DNA of 64,000 bases, taken from the NCBI RefSeq assembly GCF_025263265.1, contig NZ_CP079869.1:930001-994000 (forward strand). Direction: 5' to 3'. This stretch comes from Mycobacterium sp. SMC-4 (GTDB lineage: Bacteria > Actinomycetota > Actinomycetes > Mycobacteriales > Mycobacteriaceae). The position numbers and the translations under genes were made by a program. The notes under the pieces were generated by a model. The model did not search any database and had not been told where the DNA came from. It saw nothing but the letters and a program-made list of their open reading frames with translations. How positions within the stretch are numbered: position 1 is the first letter of the stretch; each line of letters opens with the position of its first letter. Positions 31,446 through 39,910 of this stretch are shown here, in pieces.

Positions 31446-32654
31446 CTAGCTCGGCGCGGGCACCGGGATGGTCGCGGTCACCGTGGTACCGGCGCCCGGA
31501 CGGGAGCGGATGTTGAGTCGGCCGCCCACGATCTCGGCGCGCTCGGCCATCGACAGCAGCCCGTAACCACCCATCTCGTCGCTACCGAGCGGATTTTCGA
31601 AGGTGTCGAACCCGACCCCGTCGTCGGCGATCTCCAGGCGGGCGGTCTGACCGTTGTCCCCGCGGTCGAGGTGGAACGTCAGCCGCGCGCGGGTGGCCCG
31701 GGCGTGTTTGACGACGTTCTGCAGGCATTCCTGGGCGATGCGGTACAGCGCGAGCTCGATATGGTCGGGCAGCCGGGTGTCGGCGAGGTCGACCTCGATT
31801 CCGACCTGCGGGATCGAGCGCGCCAGACTGGCCAGGCCGCCGGACAACCCGAGGTCGTCGAGAACCGGTGGGCGCAGCCCGCCGATCGCCGCGCGGGCTT
31901 CCTGCAGGGTCAGCGCCGCGAGCTCGCGGGCCCGTTCGAGCTGCTCGGTCAGGGCCGCCCGGTCGTCGAGTGCCTGAGCCGCGGCGTCGAGGCGGTAGGA
32001 CAGCGTGACCAGCCGCTGGGAGATGCCGTCGTGGATGTCACTGGCCAACCGTCGCCGCTCGAGTTCCTGCGCTTCGATGACCTGCTCGACGAAGTTCTCG
32101 TGCGCGCGCTCGCGGGCGACCAACTGCCGGTGCAGGCGGGCCTGATGCATGGCTCCGGCGATCAACCGGCCGATCACCAGCAGCAGTTCGACGTCGCGCT
32201 CACCGAAGTCGCGCTCGGCCACGGTGTGCACGTTGAGCACCCCGACCAGCCCACCCGGCGCAGTCTCCATCGGCACCGACACCATCGAGGTGAAATCGCG
32301 GCCGCGCAGCGACCGGAACGGCAGGTACCGCGGGTCGGACTCCTTGTCCTTGCGGATCACCACGGGCCGGCGGTGGCTGGCCACCCACCCTGAGATGCCC
32401 TGTCCCAGCGGCAGCCGGATCTTGCCGACCTCGGCGTCGAACGGCGGGGTGGCACCGGCCAGTGTCAGCGAGCGTTCGGTGTCGTCGAGGACGTGGACGA
32501 AACACACGTCGCTGTCGGTGGCCGCGGTGATCATCCGTGCCGCGGCGGCGGCCAGCGGTTCCACCCCCGGCCCGCTGGAGGCGGCCTGGATGAGTTCGCG
32601 CAGCAGCGCCAGCTCCCGGTCGGCCGTCAGGACCGCTCTGCCGGTCGGCGTCAT
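31446..32654 (-). CDS. GAF-domain sensor histidine kinase (NarL/LuxR-partner type)
   Basis: 402 residues. An N-terminal GAF domain (about 30-185; LGQGISGWVASHRRPVVI, SMVSVPMETAPGGLVGVLNVH) is followed by a HisKA_3 dimerisation domain with the phospho-His in LASDIHDGISQ (His208), then an HATPase_c domain (ALYRIAQECLQNVVKHA, DDGVGFD, GGYGLLSMAERA). There are no TM segments, so it senses a cytoplasmic ligand or redox state. It overlaps the response-regulator gene by 4 bases (ATGA) and is its partner. No GAF Cys or heme His was identified by eye. Confidence 0.9.
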   Translation of the reverse strand: MTPTGRAVLTADRELALLRELIQAASSGPGVEPLAAAAARMITAATDSDVCFVHVLDDTERSLTLAGATPPFDAEVGKIRLPLGQGISGWVASHRRPVVIRKDKESDPRYLPFRSLRGRDFTSMVSVPMETAPGGLVGVLNVHTVAERDFGERDVELLLVIGRLIAGAMHQARLHRQLVARERAHENFVEQVIEAQELERRRLASDIHDGISQRLVTLSYRLDAAAQALDDRAALTEQLERARELAALTLQEARAAIGGLRPPVLDDLGLSGGLASLARSIPQVGIEVDLADTRLPDHIELALYRIAQECLQNVVKHARATRARLTFHLDRGDNGQTARLEIADDGVGFDTFENPLGSDEMGGYGLLSMAERAEIVGGRLNIRSRPGAGTTVTATIPVPAPS

Positions 32655-33313
32655 TGGTAGATGCCCTCCCGTAGCGCGGTGGCCACCGCGCCGGTCCGGT
32701 CGCTGACCCCGAGCTTGCGGTAGATCGAGCTGAGGTGGGTCTTGACGGTTTCGTCGCCGATGATCAGCTTGGCGGCGATCGCGCGGTTGGACAGGCCGTT
32801 GACCACCAGCGCCAGGATCTCGCTCTCTCGCTGGGTCAGTCCCTGGCGGGCGCCGGGCCAGAACTCGTCACGTTGCAGCCGGGCCGCGGTGTCGACTGCG
32901 CGCGCGGCCATCCCCGGGTCGATCGCGGTCACACCGCCGTGGGCGAACTCCAGCTGGCGGACCAACTCCTCGCTGCTGATGCTCTTGAGCAGGTAACCCG
33001 ACGCGCCCACCCGCAGGGCCTGGAACAGATACTGCTCGTCGTCATAGACCGACAGCATGACCACCTTGCGGTCCGGGTCACGCTGGCGCAGCTGCTGGCA
33101 GACGTCGAGCCCGCTGGAGCCCTGCATCCGCACATCGCACAGCACGATGTCGGGGTCGAGCTCGCTCACCACGTCGAGCACCTGCTCGGGCCCGACCGCC
33201 TGTCCGACCACGGTGACACGGTTGCTGAAGGCCGCCAGCATCGCCTTGAGCCCTTCGATGACCATTTCGTGGTCGTCGACCAGCACGATTCGCACCGGCA
33301 CGGGGTCGGCCAT
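32651..33313 (-). CDS. NarL/LuxR-family response regulator
   Basis: 220 residues: a receiver domain with acidic pocket Asp13-Asp14 (LVDDHEM), phosphoacceptor Asp60 (IVLCDVRMQG), Lys in YLLKSIS, then a C-terminal LuxR HTH (LTQRESEILALVVNGLSNRAIAAKL...ETVKTHLSSIYRKLGVSDR). It is first in the two-gene operon with the GAF kinase. A perfect palindrome at 33378-33393 lies about 65 bp upstream of the start and may be its own site. Confidence 0.9.
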   Translation of the reverse strand: MADPVPVRIVLVDDHEMVIEGLKAMLAAFSNRVTVVGQAVGPEQVLDVVSELDPDIVLCDVRMQGSSGLDVCQQLRQRDPDRKVVMLSVYDDEQYLFQALRVGASGYLLKSISSEELVRQLEFAHGGVTAIDPGMAARAVDTAARLQRDEFWPGARQGLTQRESEILALVVNGLSNRAIAAKLIIGDETVKTHLSSIYRKLGVSDRTGAVATALREGIYQ

Positions 33314-33377
33314 GCCCCAACCTTAAAGCCGGCGCGGGCCGGTGGTGATCGAACGTCGACCAACGTGGCGCGTCGAA

Positions 33378-33393
33378 TCCCCCAAGTGGGGGA
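33378..33393. promoter_or_regulatory. Palindrome upstream of response-regulator operon
   Basis: TCCCCC-AAGT-GGGGGA, perfect 6-bp arms, in the gap between the diverging response regulator (start 33313) and HAD gene. NarL-type regulators bind such short inverted repeats, so autoregulation is plausible. A related CCCC-AAC-GGGG occurs at 42554-42564 near another LuxR gene. Confidence 0.5.
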
Positions 33394-33503
33394 GGCGCCG
33401 CCAGTGTGATCTAGGACACCATCGATCTGTGCAGCCTATCGAGCAGAAAGCCTGGCGAGCCGGTCGGTTCTGGTGGGACTGGCCGCGGACCAACGACGCG
33501 AAC

Positions 33504-34181
33504 ATGGCCCCGCTGAAAGCGATGGTGTTCGACCTCGACGCCCTTGCCGACATCGACGCTGCCGGACACCTGCCCGCGTTCAACGCGGCCTTTGCCGAGC
33601 TTGGACTCGACATCAGGTGGTCCGAACAACGCTACCGGCAGCTACGGGTGCTCTCCGACGAACGCACCCGGGTGGCCGCCGAGTTGCGCAAGCGTGGTGT
33701 GCGTAGCGACTGCGATGTGCTCGCCGAACTTCTCGTCGACGAGATCTGCGCGACGAAGTCGATGATTCTCGACGAGACCATCCTGGATGCCGATCTGGCA
33801 CCCCGCAGCGCGATCGTCGATCTGATCACCGAGGCGTTCAGCGCCGGTATCGCGGTGGGCATCGTCAGCACCGGGCGTCACAGCTGGGTGGAGCCACTGG
33901 TACGCCAGCTGGTCGGAGACGGCGTGGTCGCGACGGTCGTCACCGCCGACGACGTGACCGAGGGCAACATGTACCGGCACGCGCTCGACGAGTTGGGTGT
34001 GACGGCGCAGGATGCGCTCGCGTTCGCCGGGTCGCCGGCCAACCAGCGGGTGGCCGCCACCGCCGGTGTCCCGACGGTGCTTGTCGGCGGCGACGACGCG
34101 GCGACGACGCTGCGGGTGGCCGACTGCCGGCAGCTGCGCGACCAGTGGAATCAATCGCATCCGAGACCGACCGCGGCCTGA
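33504..34181 (+). CDS. HAD-superfamily protein with degenerate motifs
   Basis: 225 residues from the ATG at 33504; a GTG at 33429 could add 25 residues. The fold is HAD-like: motif I reads VFDLDALADID (normally DxDGxL), motif II is GIVSTGRHSW, and the motif IV region reads FAGSPANQRVAATAG, where the usual acidic ED/GD pair before S is lost. The nucleophile Asp and general acid Asp are present, but the Mg2+-binding acid of motif IV seems absent. It may be a weak phosphatase or non-catalytic. The last 31 bp overlap the opposing glycosyltransferase. Confidence 0.7.
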   Translation: MAPLKAMVFDLDALADIDAAGHLPAFNAAFAELGLDIRWSEQRYRQLRVLSDERTRVAAELRKRGVRSDCDVLAELLVDEICATKSMILDETILDADLAPRSAIVDLITEAFSAGIAVGIVSTGRHSWVEPLVRQLVGDGVVATVVTADDVTEGNMYRHALDELGVTAQDALAFAGSPANQRVAATAGVPTVLVGGDDAATTLRVADCRQLRDQWNQSHPRPTAA

Positions 34182-35452
34182 CGGGCGACGTCGTCGACGA
34201 CGTCGGTCAGCACCCGGTAACCGCCGCTGGCGGCCATCTCGGTCGCGATCCGCTGTGACGCCGTGCGGTAGTCCGGGTCGGACAGCACTCGGCGCACCGC
34301 ACGACGTAGCGCACGCACGGTGGGCCGGTCGCGGCGAATCTGTACCCCGACGCTGAACCACGCGACGCGAGCGCCGACCTCCGGCTTGTCCTCCTTGCCG
34401 CCGGTGGCCACGATCGGCACTCCGTGACGCAGTGCGTACTGCACGCCGCCGTAGCCGCCGTTGGTGACGAAAACATCTGTGCGGGGGAGTAATTCGTCGT
34501 AGGGCAGGTACTCGGCTGCGCGTACGTTGGCGGGCAGCGGCGGCAGCGTGTCGACGGGTCGCCCACCGGTCGACACGACCACCAGGACATCGTCGTCGAC
34601 CAGTGCCTGCGCTGTGGGGACGATGAGTTGCGTGTAGTCCTTATTGGCGATGGTGCCTTGGGTGACGTGCACGATGCGGCGGGTGCCGTCGAGGTCGCCC
34701 CACCAGGGTGGCAATGGCGCCGAGGACCCGCTGGCCGACAGCGGACCGGCGAAATGCACGGTCGGCGGCATGTCGGCACGCGGGTACTCGAACGAGGCGA
34801 CGGTGAACTGGACGACGGCCTCGGCGCGGCGGGCCCAGTCCATCACCGGAAACGGCATGTCGGTGCCGTGCAGATCGCGGTAGATTTCGTTGCTGAGTTC
34901 GGTCACGCCGGCCAGTGCGCCGCGGGTGGCAAAGGTCAACGCGGTGTTGCGGATTCGGTTCCCCCAGCGCGCCGGCGGCAGGCCCATGCCGAACGGCGCA
35001 ACATCGGGGCTACTCATCGCCAGTGGCAAGACCCCACAGTCGACGATCGCGGGTCGGGCCGAGCGGGGGTACCCGAGCAGGAATGCCGCGCCCGTGAAGG
35101 TGGGGTCGACCAGCAGCACGTCGACGGGCTTCTCGGCGTGCGTGGCCAGCACGGCTTCGACCTGGATCGACGCGGGCCGGACGAACATGTTCTCGATGTC
35201 GAATGCGGCGGCCTTGATGCCGCGCAGTGCCGCCCGCTCCGGGAACAGCGCGTCATGGTCGACGCGGTCGTCGTAGTCGGCGTCCCCGGTCAATGCGATA
35301 TGTCGGGCACCGGTGGCGGCCACGGCAGTGGCGAACCGGCTGCCGGTCAGGAATCTGACGTCGTCGCCACGCTCGACCAGATGACGCGCGACGGCCAGCA
35401 GCGGTGTCACGTGACCGTGAATCGGCACGCTGGCAATGAGGATCGAGGCCAT
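34151..35452 (-). CDS. Family-1 glycosyltransferase (UGT/macrolide-GT type)
   Basis: 433 residues with a GT-B fold. The N-terminal acceptor domain begins ILIASVPIHGHVTPLLAVARHL, with the HGHV motif holding the likely catalytic His. The C-terminal donor domain carries LPYDELLPRTDVFVTNGGYGGVQYALRHGVPIVATGGKEDKPE, resembling the UGT signature. Such enzymes transfer sugars from NDP-sugars to small hydrophobic acceptors, including xenobiotics and macrolides. It is divergent from a TetR regulator with palindromes between, so it is probably induced by a ligand of that repressor. The acceptor is unknown. Confidence 0.87.
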   Translation of the reverse strand: MASILIASVPIHGHVTPLLAVARHLVERGDDVRFLTGSRFATAVAATGARHIALTGDADYDDRVDHDALFPERAALRGIKAAAFDIENMFVRPASIQVEAVLATHAEKPVDVLLVDPTFTGAAFLLGYPRSARPAIVDCGVLPLAMSSPDVAPFGMGLPPARWGNRIRNTALTFATRGALAGVTELSNEIYRDLHGTDMPFPVMDWARRAEAVVQFTVASFEYPRADMPPTVHFAGPLSASGSSAPLPPWWGDLDGTRRIVHVTQGTIANKDYTQLIVPTAQALVDDDVLVVVSTGGRPVDTLPPLPANVRAAEYLPYDELLPRTDVFVTNGGYGGVQYALRHGVPIVATGGKEDKPEVGARVAWFSVGVQIRRDRPTVRALRRAVRRVLSDPDYRTASQRIATEMAASGGYRVLTDVVDDVARQAAVGLGCD

Positions 35453-35474
35453 CAGGGCTCCTTCGGGGAATTCA

Positions 35475-35501
35475 ATACCTTGGTATAGTATTCAGTACTA
35501 T
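35475..35501. promoter_or_regulatory. Overlapping palindromes between glycosyltransferase and TetR gene
   Basis: ATACC-TT-GGTAT (35475-35486) followed by ATAGTA-TTCAG-TACTAT (35485-35501), the second reaching into the TetR start codon (ATG at 35500). The 47-bp gap is markedly AT-rich. Probably a TetR operator overlapping both divergent promoters. Confidence 0.65.
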
Positions 35502-36189
35502 GTCATACAGGTCAATATCCGGTGCGGGTGCGAAGGCGCCGGCACGCCGGTACCGGTCGACGTTGCGGCGCCAGCAGGCCGAGCAGACGCGTCTCGACGT
35601 CGTCACCGCCGCGGCCGCACTGTTTGCCGAGCACGGGTACGCGGGCACCACGCTGGCCAAGATCGCCGCCGCGGCCGGGGTTTCGGTCGAGACGGTGCAG
35701 AGTCATGGTCCGAAGGCCGCGCTGATGATCGCCGCGGTGGAGTACGCCGCCTTCGGGGAGACAGGCGACCGGGACATCCTCGACAGTGAGATCGGCGAGC
35801 AGCTGTCGCAGATCGAGGATCCTGAGGCAGCTCTCGACTACCTGGTCGCGCTCCAGACCGAGTTGCACAGTCGCTCAGCGCATCCCGCGCGGGCTCTGTT
35901 CGGTGGCGCCGCGGTGGACCCGACGTTGGACCGCTACCTCGATGAACTGCTCACCGGCATCAAACGTCAGATGCGCCGTGTCCTGGTGCTGTTCCGGGAG
36001 CGGGGGTGGCTGCGCGAGGATCTACCCTTCGACGATCTCGTCGAGACCGCGGCGCTGCTGGCCGACGTCCAGACGTACCTCAAGATTGTCGACCGCTCCC
36101 GCTGGAGTGACCAGGCCTACCGCACGTGGCTGCGGCGCATGCTCGCCGAAACCGTCATGGACCGCGGAGCAGTTCGATCACTGCGCTGA
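35500..36189 (+). CDS. TetR-family regulator
   Basis: 229 residues. The HTH domain is at about residues 28-75: TRLDVVTAAAALFAEHGYAGTTLAKIAAAAGVSVETVQSHG; the recognition helix end VQSHG is atypical (usually LYxHF/YYHF). The rest is an all-helical ligand domain. The start ATG lies within the palindrome, so the mRNA may be leaderless or start very close to the codon. An internal start after RRQQAEQ is possible. It is divergent from the glycosyltransferase and probably regulates it. The 3' end overlaps mmsB by 35 bp. Confidence 0.83.
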   Translation: MSYRSISGAGAKAPARRYRSTLRRQQAEQTRLDVVTAAAALFAEHGYAGTTLAKIAAAAGVSVETVQSHGPKAALMIAAVEYAAFGETGDRDILDSEIGEQLSQIEDPEAALDYLVALQTELHSRSAHPARALFGGAAVDPTLDRYLDELLTGIKRQMRRVLVLFRERGWLREDLPFDDLVETAALLADVQTYLKIVDRSRWSDQAYRTWLRRMLAETVMDRGAVRSLR

Positions 36190-37030
36190 AGTCCTTGTCC
36201 GCGTGGTTCTCTGCGAAGTCTGCGTAGATCTGGGCGGCGTGGCTGCCCAGCGGAGCGTTCACCCCGGAGGACTCGACCGCTGCCATCGCCAGCCCGAGGT
36301 CCTTGTTCATCAGGGCGGTGGCGAAACCGGGCTTGAAGTCGTTGTTGGCCGGAGAGGTCGGAACCGGGCCGGGCACCGGGCAATTGGTGTGCACCGCCCA
36401 GCAGTTGCCGGTGGCGCCGGTGATCACGTCGAACAGCGACTGGGCCGGCAGGCCGAGTTTCTCGGCCAGCACGAAGGCCTCACCGATCGCGATCTGCTGC
36501 ACCGCAAGCACCATGTTGTTGCACAACTTTGCGGCCTGTCCGGCGCCGGACGCGCCACAGTGGATGATCTTGCCCGCCAGAGGCTCCAGCACCGGCTGGG
36601 CCCGCTCGAACGCGTCGGGCTCACCGCCGACCATGAACGCCAGCGTGCCGGCCGTGGCGCCCTTGATCCCACCGGAGACCGGTGCGTCGATCTGGGCCAG
36701 GCCCTTCTCGATGGCCTGGGTGTGGATGGCACGGGCGTCGTCGACCGAGATCGTCGAGGTGTCGATCAGTAGCGCTCCGGGTTTGGTGGCCGCCACCACC
36801 TCGTCGTAGACCGCCTTGACGATCGCGCCGTTGGGCAGCGACGTGATGACCGCGTCGGCCTCTGAGACCGCTGCCCCAACGCTGTCGAAGGTGCTCGCGC
36901 CGTTGGCTTTTGCTGCCTCCTTCAATGGGGCAACCGGATCGAAGGCATGCACACGGTGTCCCGCTGCGACCAGGTTGGCCGCCATCGGGCCGCCCATGTT
37001 GCCCAGGCCCAGGAACGCAATCGTCGTCAT
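36155..37030 (-). CDS. mmsB: 3-hydroxyisobutyrate dehydrogenase
   Basis: 291 residues. The N-terminal NAD-binding motif is FLGLGNMGGPMAANL, followed by IDTSTISVDDAR, the substrate motif DAPVSGGIKGA and the catalytic Lys in GASGAGQAAKLCNNM. It oxidises 3-hydroxyisobutyrate to methylmalonate semialdehyde in valine breakdown. It is last in the mmsA-fadE9-mmsB block, the same order as in M. tuberculosis Rv0753c-Rv0751c, and lies 14 bp after the acyl-CoA dehydrogenase stop. Confidence 0.93.
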   Translation of the reverse strand: MTTIAFLGLGNMGGPMAANLVAAGHRVHAFDPVAPLKEAAKANGASTFDSVGAAVSEADAVITSLPNGAIVKAVYDEVVAATKPGALLIDTSTISVDDARAIHTQAIEKGLAQIDAPVSGGIKGATAGTLAFMVGGEPDAFERAQPVLEPLAGKIIHCGASGAGQAAKLCNNMVLAVQQIAIGEAFVLAEKLGLPAQSLFDVITGATGNCWAVHTNCPVPGPVPTSPANNDFKPGFATALMNKDLGLAMAAVESSGVNAPLGSHAAQIYADFAENHADKDFSAVIELLRGP

Positions 37031-37044
37031 CTCATATCCTCGTA

Positions 37045-38208
37045 TCAGGATGCGCGGGCTCGCAGGGCGGCTGCCCGCCCGATCACCACGCGCATGATCT
37101 CGTTGGTGCCTTCCAGGATTCGATGCACCCGTAGATCTCGGACGATCTTCTCCAGGCCGTACTCACGCAGGTACCCGTAACCGCCGTGCAACTGCAGCGC
37201 CTGGTCGGCGACGTCGAAGCAGGTATCGGTGACATAGCGCTTGGCCATCGCGCACAACTCCACCTTCTCAGGGTGGTCGTCGTCGAGTGCAGTTGCCGCA
37301 CGCCATAACAGCGTCCGTGATGTCTCCAGGGCGGTGGCCATGTCGGCCAGCGCGAACCGGATCGTCGGCTCGTCGAGCAGCGATGCGCCGAAAGCCTGTC
37401 GGTCGGCCAGGAACGCCGCGGCCTTCTGGTATGCGGTCTGCGCCCCGCCCAGCGAGCATGCCGCGATGTTGATGCGACCGCCGTTGAGTCCGTTCATCGC
37501 AATGCCGAACCCGGTGCCCTCGCCCTCGGGGCCGCCCAGCATGGCGTCGGCCGGCACCCGCGCGCCCTCGAAGATGACCTGCTTGGTGGGCTGGGCGTTC
37601 CAGCCCATCTTCTGCTCGTCGGCACCGAAACTCAGCCCCGGCGCATCCTTGCCGACGACGAAGGTCGAGATGCCCTTCGGACCGTCGTCTCCGGTGCGGG
37701 CCATCACGATGTAGACGTCCGACGACCCGGCACCGGAGATGAACTGCTTGACCCCGTCGAGGACGTAGTCGCCACCCGACCGAACCGCTCGGGTACGCAA
37801 CGCGCTTGCGTCCGACCCGGCGCCCGGTTCGGTCAGGCAGTAGCTGGCGATCGCGTCCATCGAGGCCAGGCGTGGCACCCACTCCTTGCGCTGCTCCTCG
37901 GTGCCGAAGCTGTCCACCATCCATGCGCACATGTTGTGAATGGAAAGGAACGCCGACACGGTCGGGTCCGCTGTGGCCAGCATCTCGAAGATGCGCACCG
38001 CATCGATTCGCCGTAAACCACTGCCGCCGGCATCTTCTCGGCAGTAGATGGCCGCCATGCCCAGTTCGGCGGCCTCCCGCAGCACATCGGTGGGGAAGTG
38101 ATGGGTCTGGTCCCACTCCAAAGCATGCGGCGCCAGCCGCTTCTCGGCGAAGGCCGCAGCCGTCTCGGCGATCACCCGCTCGTCCTCATCGAGGCCGAAG
38201 TAGTCCAT
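37045..38208 (-). CDS. fadE9: Acyl-CoA dehydrogenase (isobutyryl-CoA type)
   Basis: 387 residues. The ATG at 38208 gives MDYFGLDEDERVIAETAAAF, the normal family start. FAD and substrate motifs are ASYCLTEPGAGSDA and the C-terminal LEGTNEIMR, the Glu of which is the usual catalytic base region; QLHGGYGYLREYGLEKIVRDLR is also typical. Between mmsA and mmsB it most likely oxidises isobutyryl-CoA to methacrylyl-CoA in valine catabolism. It starts 9 bp after mmsA. The enoyl-CoA hydratase and hydroxyisobutyryl-CoA hydrolase of the pathway are not in the window. Confidence 0.88.
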   Translation of the reverse strand: MDYFGLDEDERVIAETAAAFAEKRLAPHALEWDQTHHFPTDVLREAAELGMAAIYCREDAGGSGLRRIDAVRIFEMLATADPTVSAFLSIHNMCAWMVDSFGTEEQRKEWVPRLASMDAIASYCLTEPGAGSDASALRTRAVRSGGDYVLDGVKQFISGAGSSDVYIVMARTGDDGPKGISTFVVGKDAPGLSFGADEQKMGWNAQPTKQVIFEGARVPADAMLGGPEGEGTGFGIAMNGLNGGRINIAACSLGGAQTAYQKAAAFLADRQAFGASLLDEPTIRFALADMATALETSRTLLWRAATALDDDHPEKVELCAMAKRYVTDTCFDVADQALQLHGGYGYLREYGLEKIVRDLRVHRILEGTNEIMRVVIGRAAALRARAS

Positions 38209-38216
38209 GTCGCAGC

Positions 38217-39737
38217 TTATTTCATCGTCGGAATGACGAACTCTGCGCCATCCTTGATGCCCGAGGGCCACCGCTGGGTCACGGTCTTGGTCTTGGTGTA
38301 GAACAGGATCGAGTGCGGGCCATGCTGGTTGAGATCGCCGAAGCCGGAGCGCTTCCAGCCGCCGAAGGTGTGGTAGGACACCGGAACCGGAATCGGCACG
38401 TTGACCCCGACCATGCCCACCTGGACGCGGGCGACGAAGTCGCGTGCGGTGTCACCGTCGCGGGTGAAGACCGCCACGCCGTTGCCGTACTCGTGCTCGG
38501 TCGGCAGTCGCAGAGCTTCTTCGTAATCGTCGGCTCTGACGATGCACAGCACCGGGCCGAAGATTTCGTCGGTGTAGATCGACATGTCGGTGGTGACGTG
38601 ATCGAACAGGGTAGGTCCGATGAAGTAGCCACCCTCGAGGCTCTGGTCATCGAAAGTCATTTCATCCGAGGCGCGTTCGCGGCCGTCGATCACCAGCTCA
38701 GCGCCGGCCTCCACGCCCTGGCCGATGTAGTCCTTGACGCGGTTGAGCGCGGCCTCGGTGACCAGCGGGCCGTAGTCGGCCTTGGGGTCGAGGCTGTGGC
38801 CGACGCGCAGCTCCTTGATCCGTTCGACGAGTCGGTTGCGGAGGCGGTCGGCGGTTTCACGGCCCACCGGGACGGCGACACTGATCGCCATGCACCGCTC
38901 TCCGGCGCTGCCGTAGCCGGCGCCGATCAGCGCGTCGACGGCCTGGTCGAGGTCGGCGTCGGGCATCACGATCATGTGGTTCTTCGCCCCGCCGAAGCAC
39001 TGCGCGCGCTTGCCGTTGGCCGCGGCGTTGGCGTAGATGTACTGCGCGATGTCGGAGCTGCCGACGAAGCCGACGGCCTGGATGTCGGGGTGGGCGAGGA
39101 TCGCGTCGACGGCTTCCTTGTCGCCCTGGACCACCTGGAAGACGCCGGCGGGCAGGCCGGCCTCGATGAACAGCTCGGCCAGTCGGACCGGCACCGATGG
39201 GTCACGCTCGGAGGGCTTGAGAATGAATGCATTTCCACAGGCGAGCGCGGGGCCGGCCTTCCACAGCGGGATCATCGCCGGGAAGTTGAACGGGGTGATA
39301 CCGGCGACCACACCCAGGGGCTGACGCAACGAGTAGACGTCGATGCCGGTGCCGGCGCCCTCGGTGAATTCACCCTTGAGCAGATGGGGAATGCCGATGG
39401 TGAACTCGATGACCTCGATGCCGCGCTGGATGTCACCCTTGGAGTCGGCGACGGTCTTGCCGTGCTCCAGGCTGAGTAGCTCCGCCAGTTCGTCGATGTT
39501 GGCGTTGACCAACTCGATGAACCGCATCATCACCCGGGCGCGACGTTGCGGGTTCCACGCCGCCCACTCCTTCTGCGCCTCGACGGCCGAGGCCACCGCG
39601 GTGTCCACGTCGGCGGCGCCGGCGAGTAGAACTTCGGCTTGCACCGTGCCGGTGCTCGGGTTCAGCACGTCGGCGGTGCGGGTGGACGATAATTCGCTGC
39701 GCTTGCCGTCGATGAAATGAGGAATGCGTGTGGTCAT
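38217..39737 (-). CDS. mmsA: Methylmalonate-semialdehyde dehydrogenase (CoA-acylating)
   Basis: 506 residues, aldehyde dehydrogenase superfamily. Signatures are GVVAGITPFNFPAMIPLWK, FILKPSERDPSVP, GFVGSSDIAQYIY and the catalytic Cys282 in GSAGERCMAISV. The lack of the Glu general base in the FVGSS/CFGGAKNH region fits the CoA-acylating MMSDH class. It makes propionyl-CoA from methylmalonate semialdehyde. The ATG at 39737 begins MTTRIPHFIDGK; the longer frame upstream runs through the promoter. First gene of the valine operon. Confidence 0.93.
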   Translation of the reverse strand: MTTRIPHFIDGKRSELSSTRTADVLNPSTGTVQAEVLLAGAADVDTAVASAVEAQKEWAAWNPQRRARVMMRFIELVNANIDELAELLSLEHGKTVADSKGDIQRGIEVIEFTIGIPHLLKGEFTEGAGTGIDVYSLRQPLGVVAGITPFNFPAMIPLWKAGPALACGNAFILKPSERDPSVPVRLAELFIEAGLPAGVFQVVQGDKEAVDAILAHPDIQAVGFVGSSDIAQYIYANAAANGKRAQCFGGAKNHMIVMPDADLDQAVDALIGAGYGSAGERCMAISVAVPVGRETADRLRNRLVERIKELRVGHSLDPKADYGPLVTEAALNRVKDYIGQGVEAGAELVIDGRERASDEMTFDDQSLEGGYFIGPTLFDHVTTDMSIYTDEIFGPVLCIVRADDYEEALRLPTEHEYGNGVAVFTRDGDTARDFVARVQVGMVGVNVPIPVPVSYHTFGGWKRSGFGDLNQHGPHSILFYTKTKTVTQRWPSGIKDGAEFVIPTMK

Positions 39738-39880
39738 GTTCCAGCCTTCTTCTGCGTAGATACTTGCATATCCTAGTAATATCGTTCTGCTGGGCGCAAG
39801 AGCTCTCGAAGGGTCGGTTATCCCCAATTGTGAGTTCATCCCCAGCTTCGGCTCGCTTGCGGTTTTCCTGTGTCGATCCG

Positions 39881-39910
39881 CCACATATCGAACTAGTGTT
39901 CGATATGTGG
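39881..39910. promoter_or_regulatory. SOS (LexA) box within a 30-bp perfect inverted repeat
   Basis: The core TCGAAC-TAGT-GTTCGA (39888-39903) matches the mycobacterial LexA consensus exactly. The symmetry continues outward to 13-bp arms, from 39881 to 39910, so the inverted repeat also covers the GTG start codon (39907) of the DUF222/HNH gene. LexA control of 13E12-type genes is known in M. tuberculosis. Confidence 0.85.

Noticed and set aside
37806-39479. A 557-codon open frame on the plus strand
   Set aside because: Antisense to fadE9 and mmsA; composition typical of a GC3 shadow frame.
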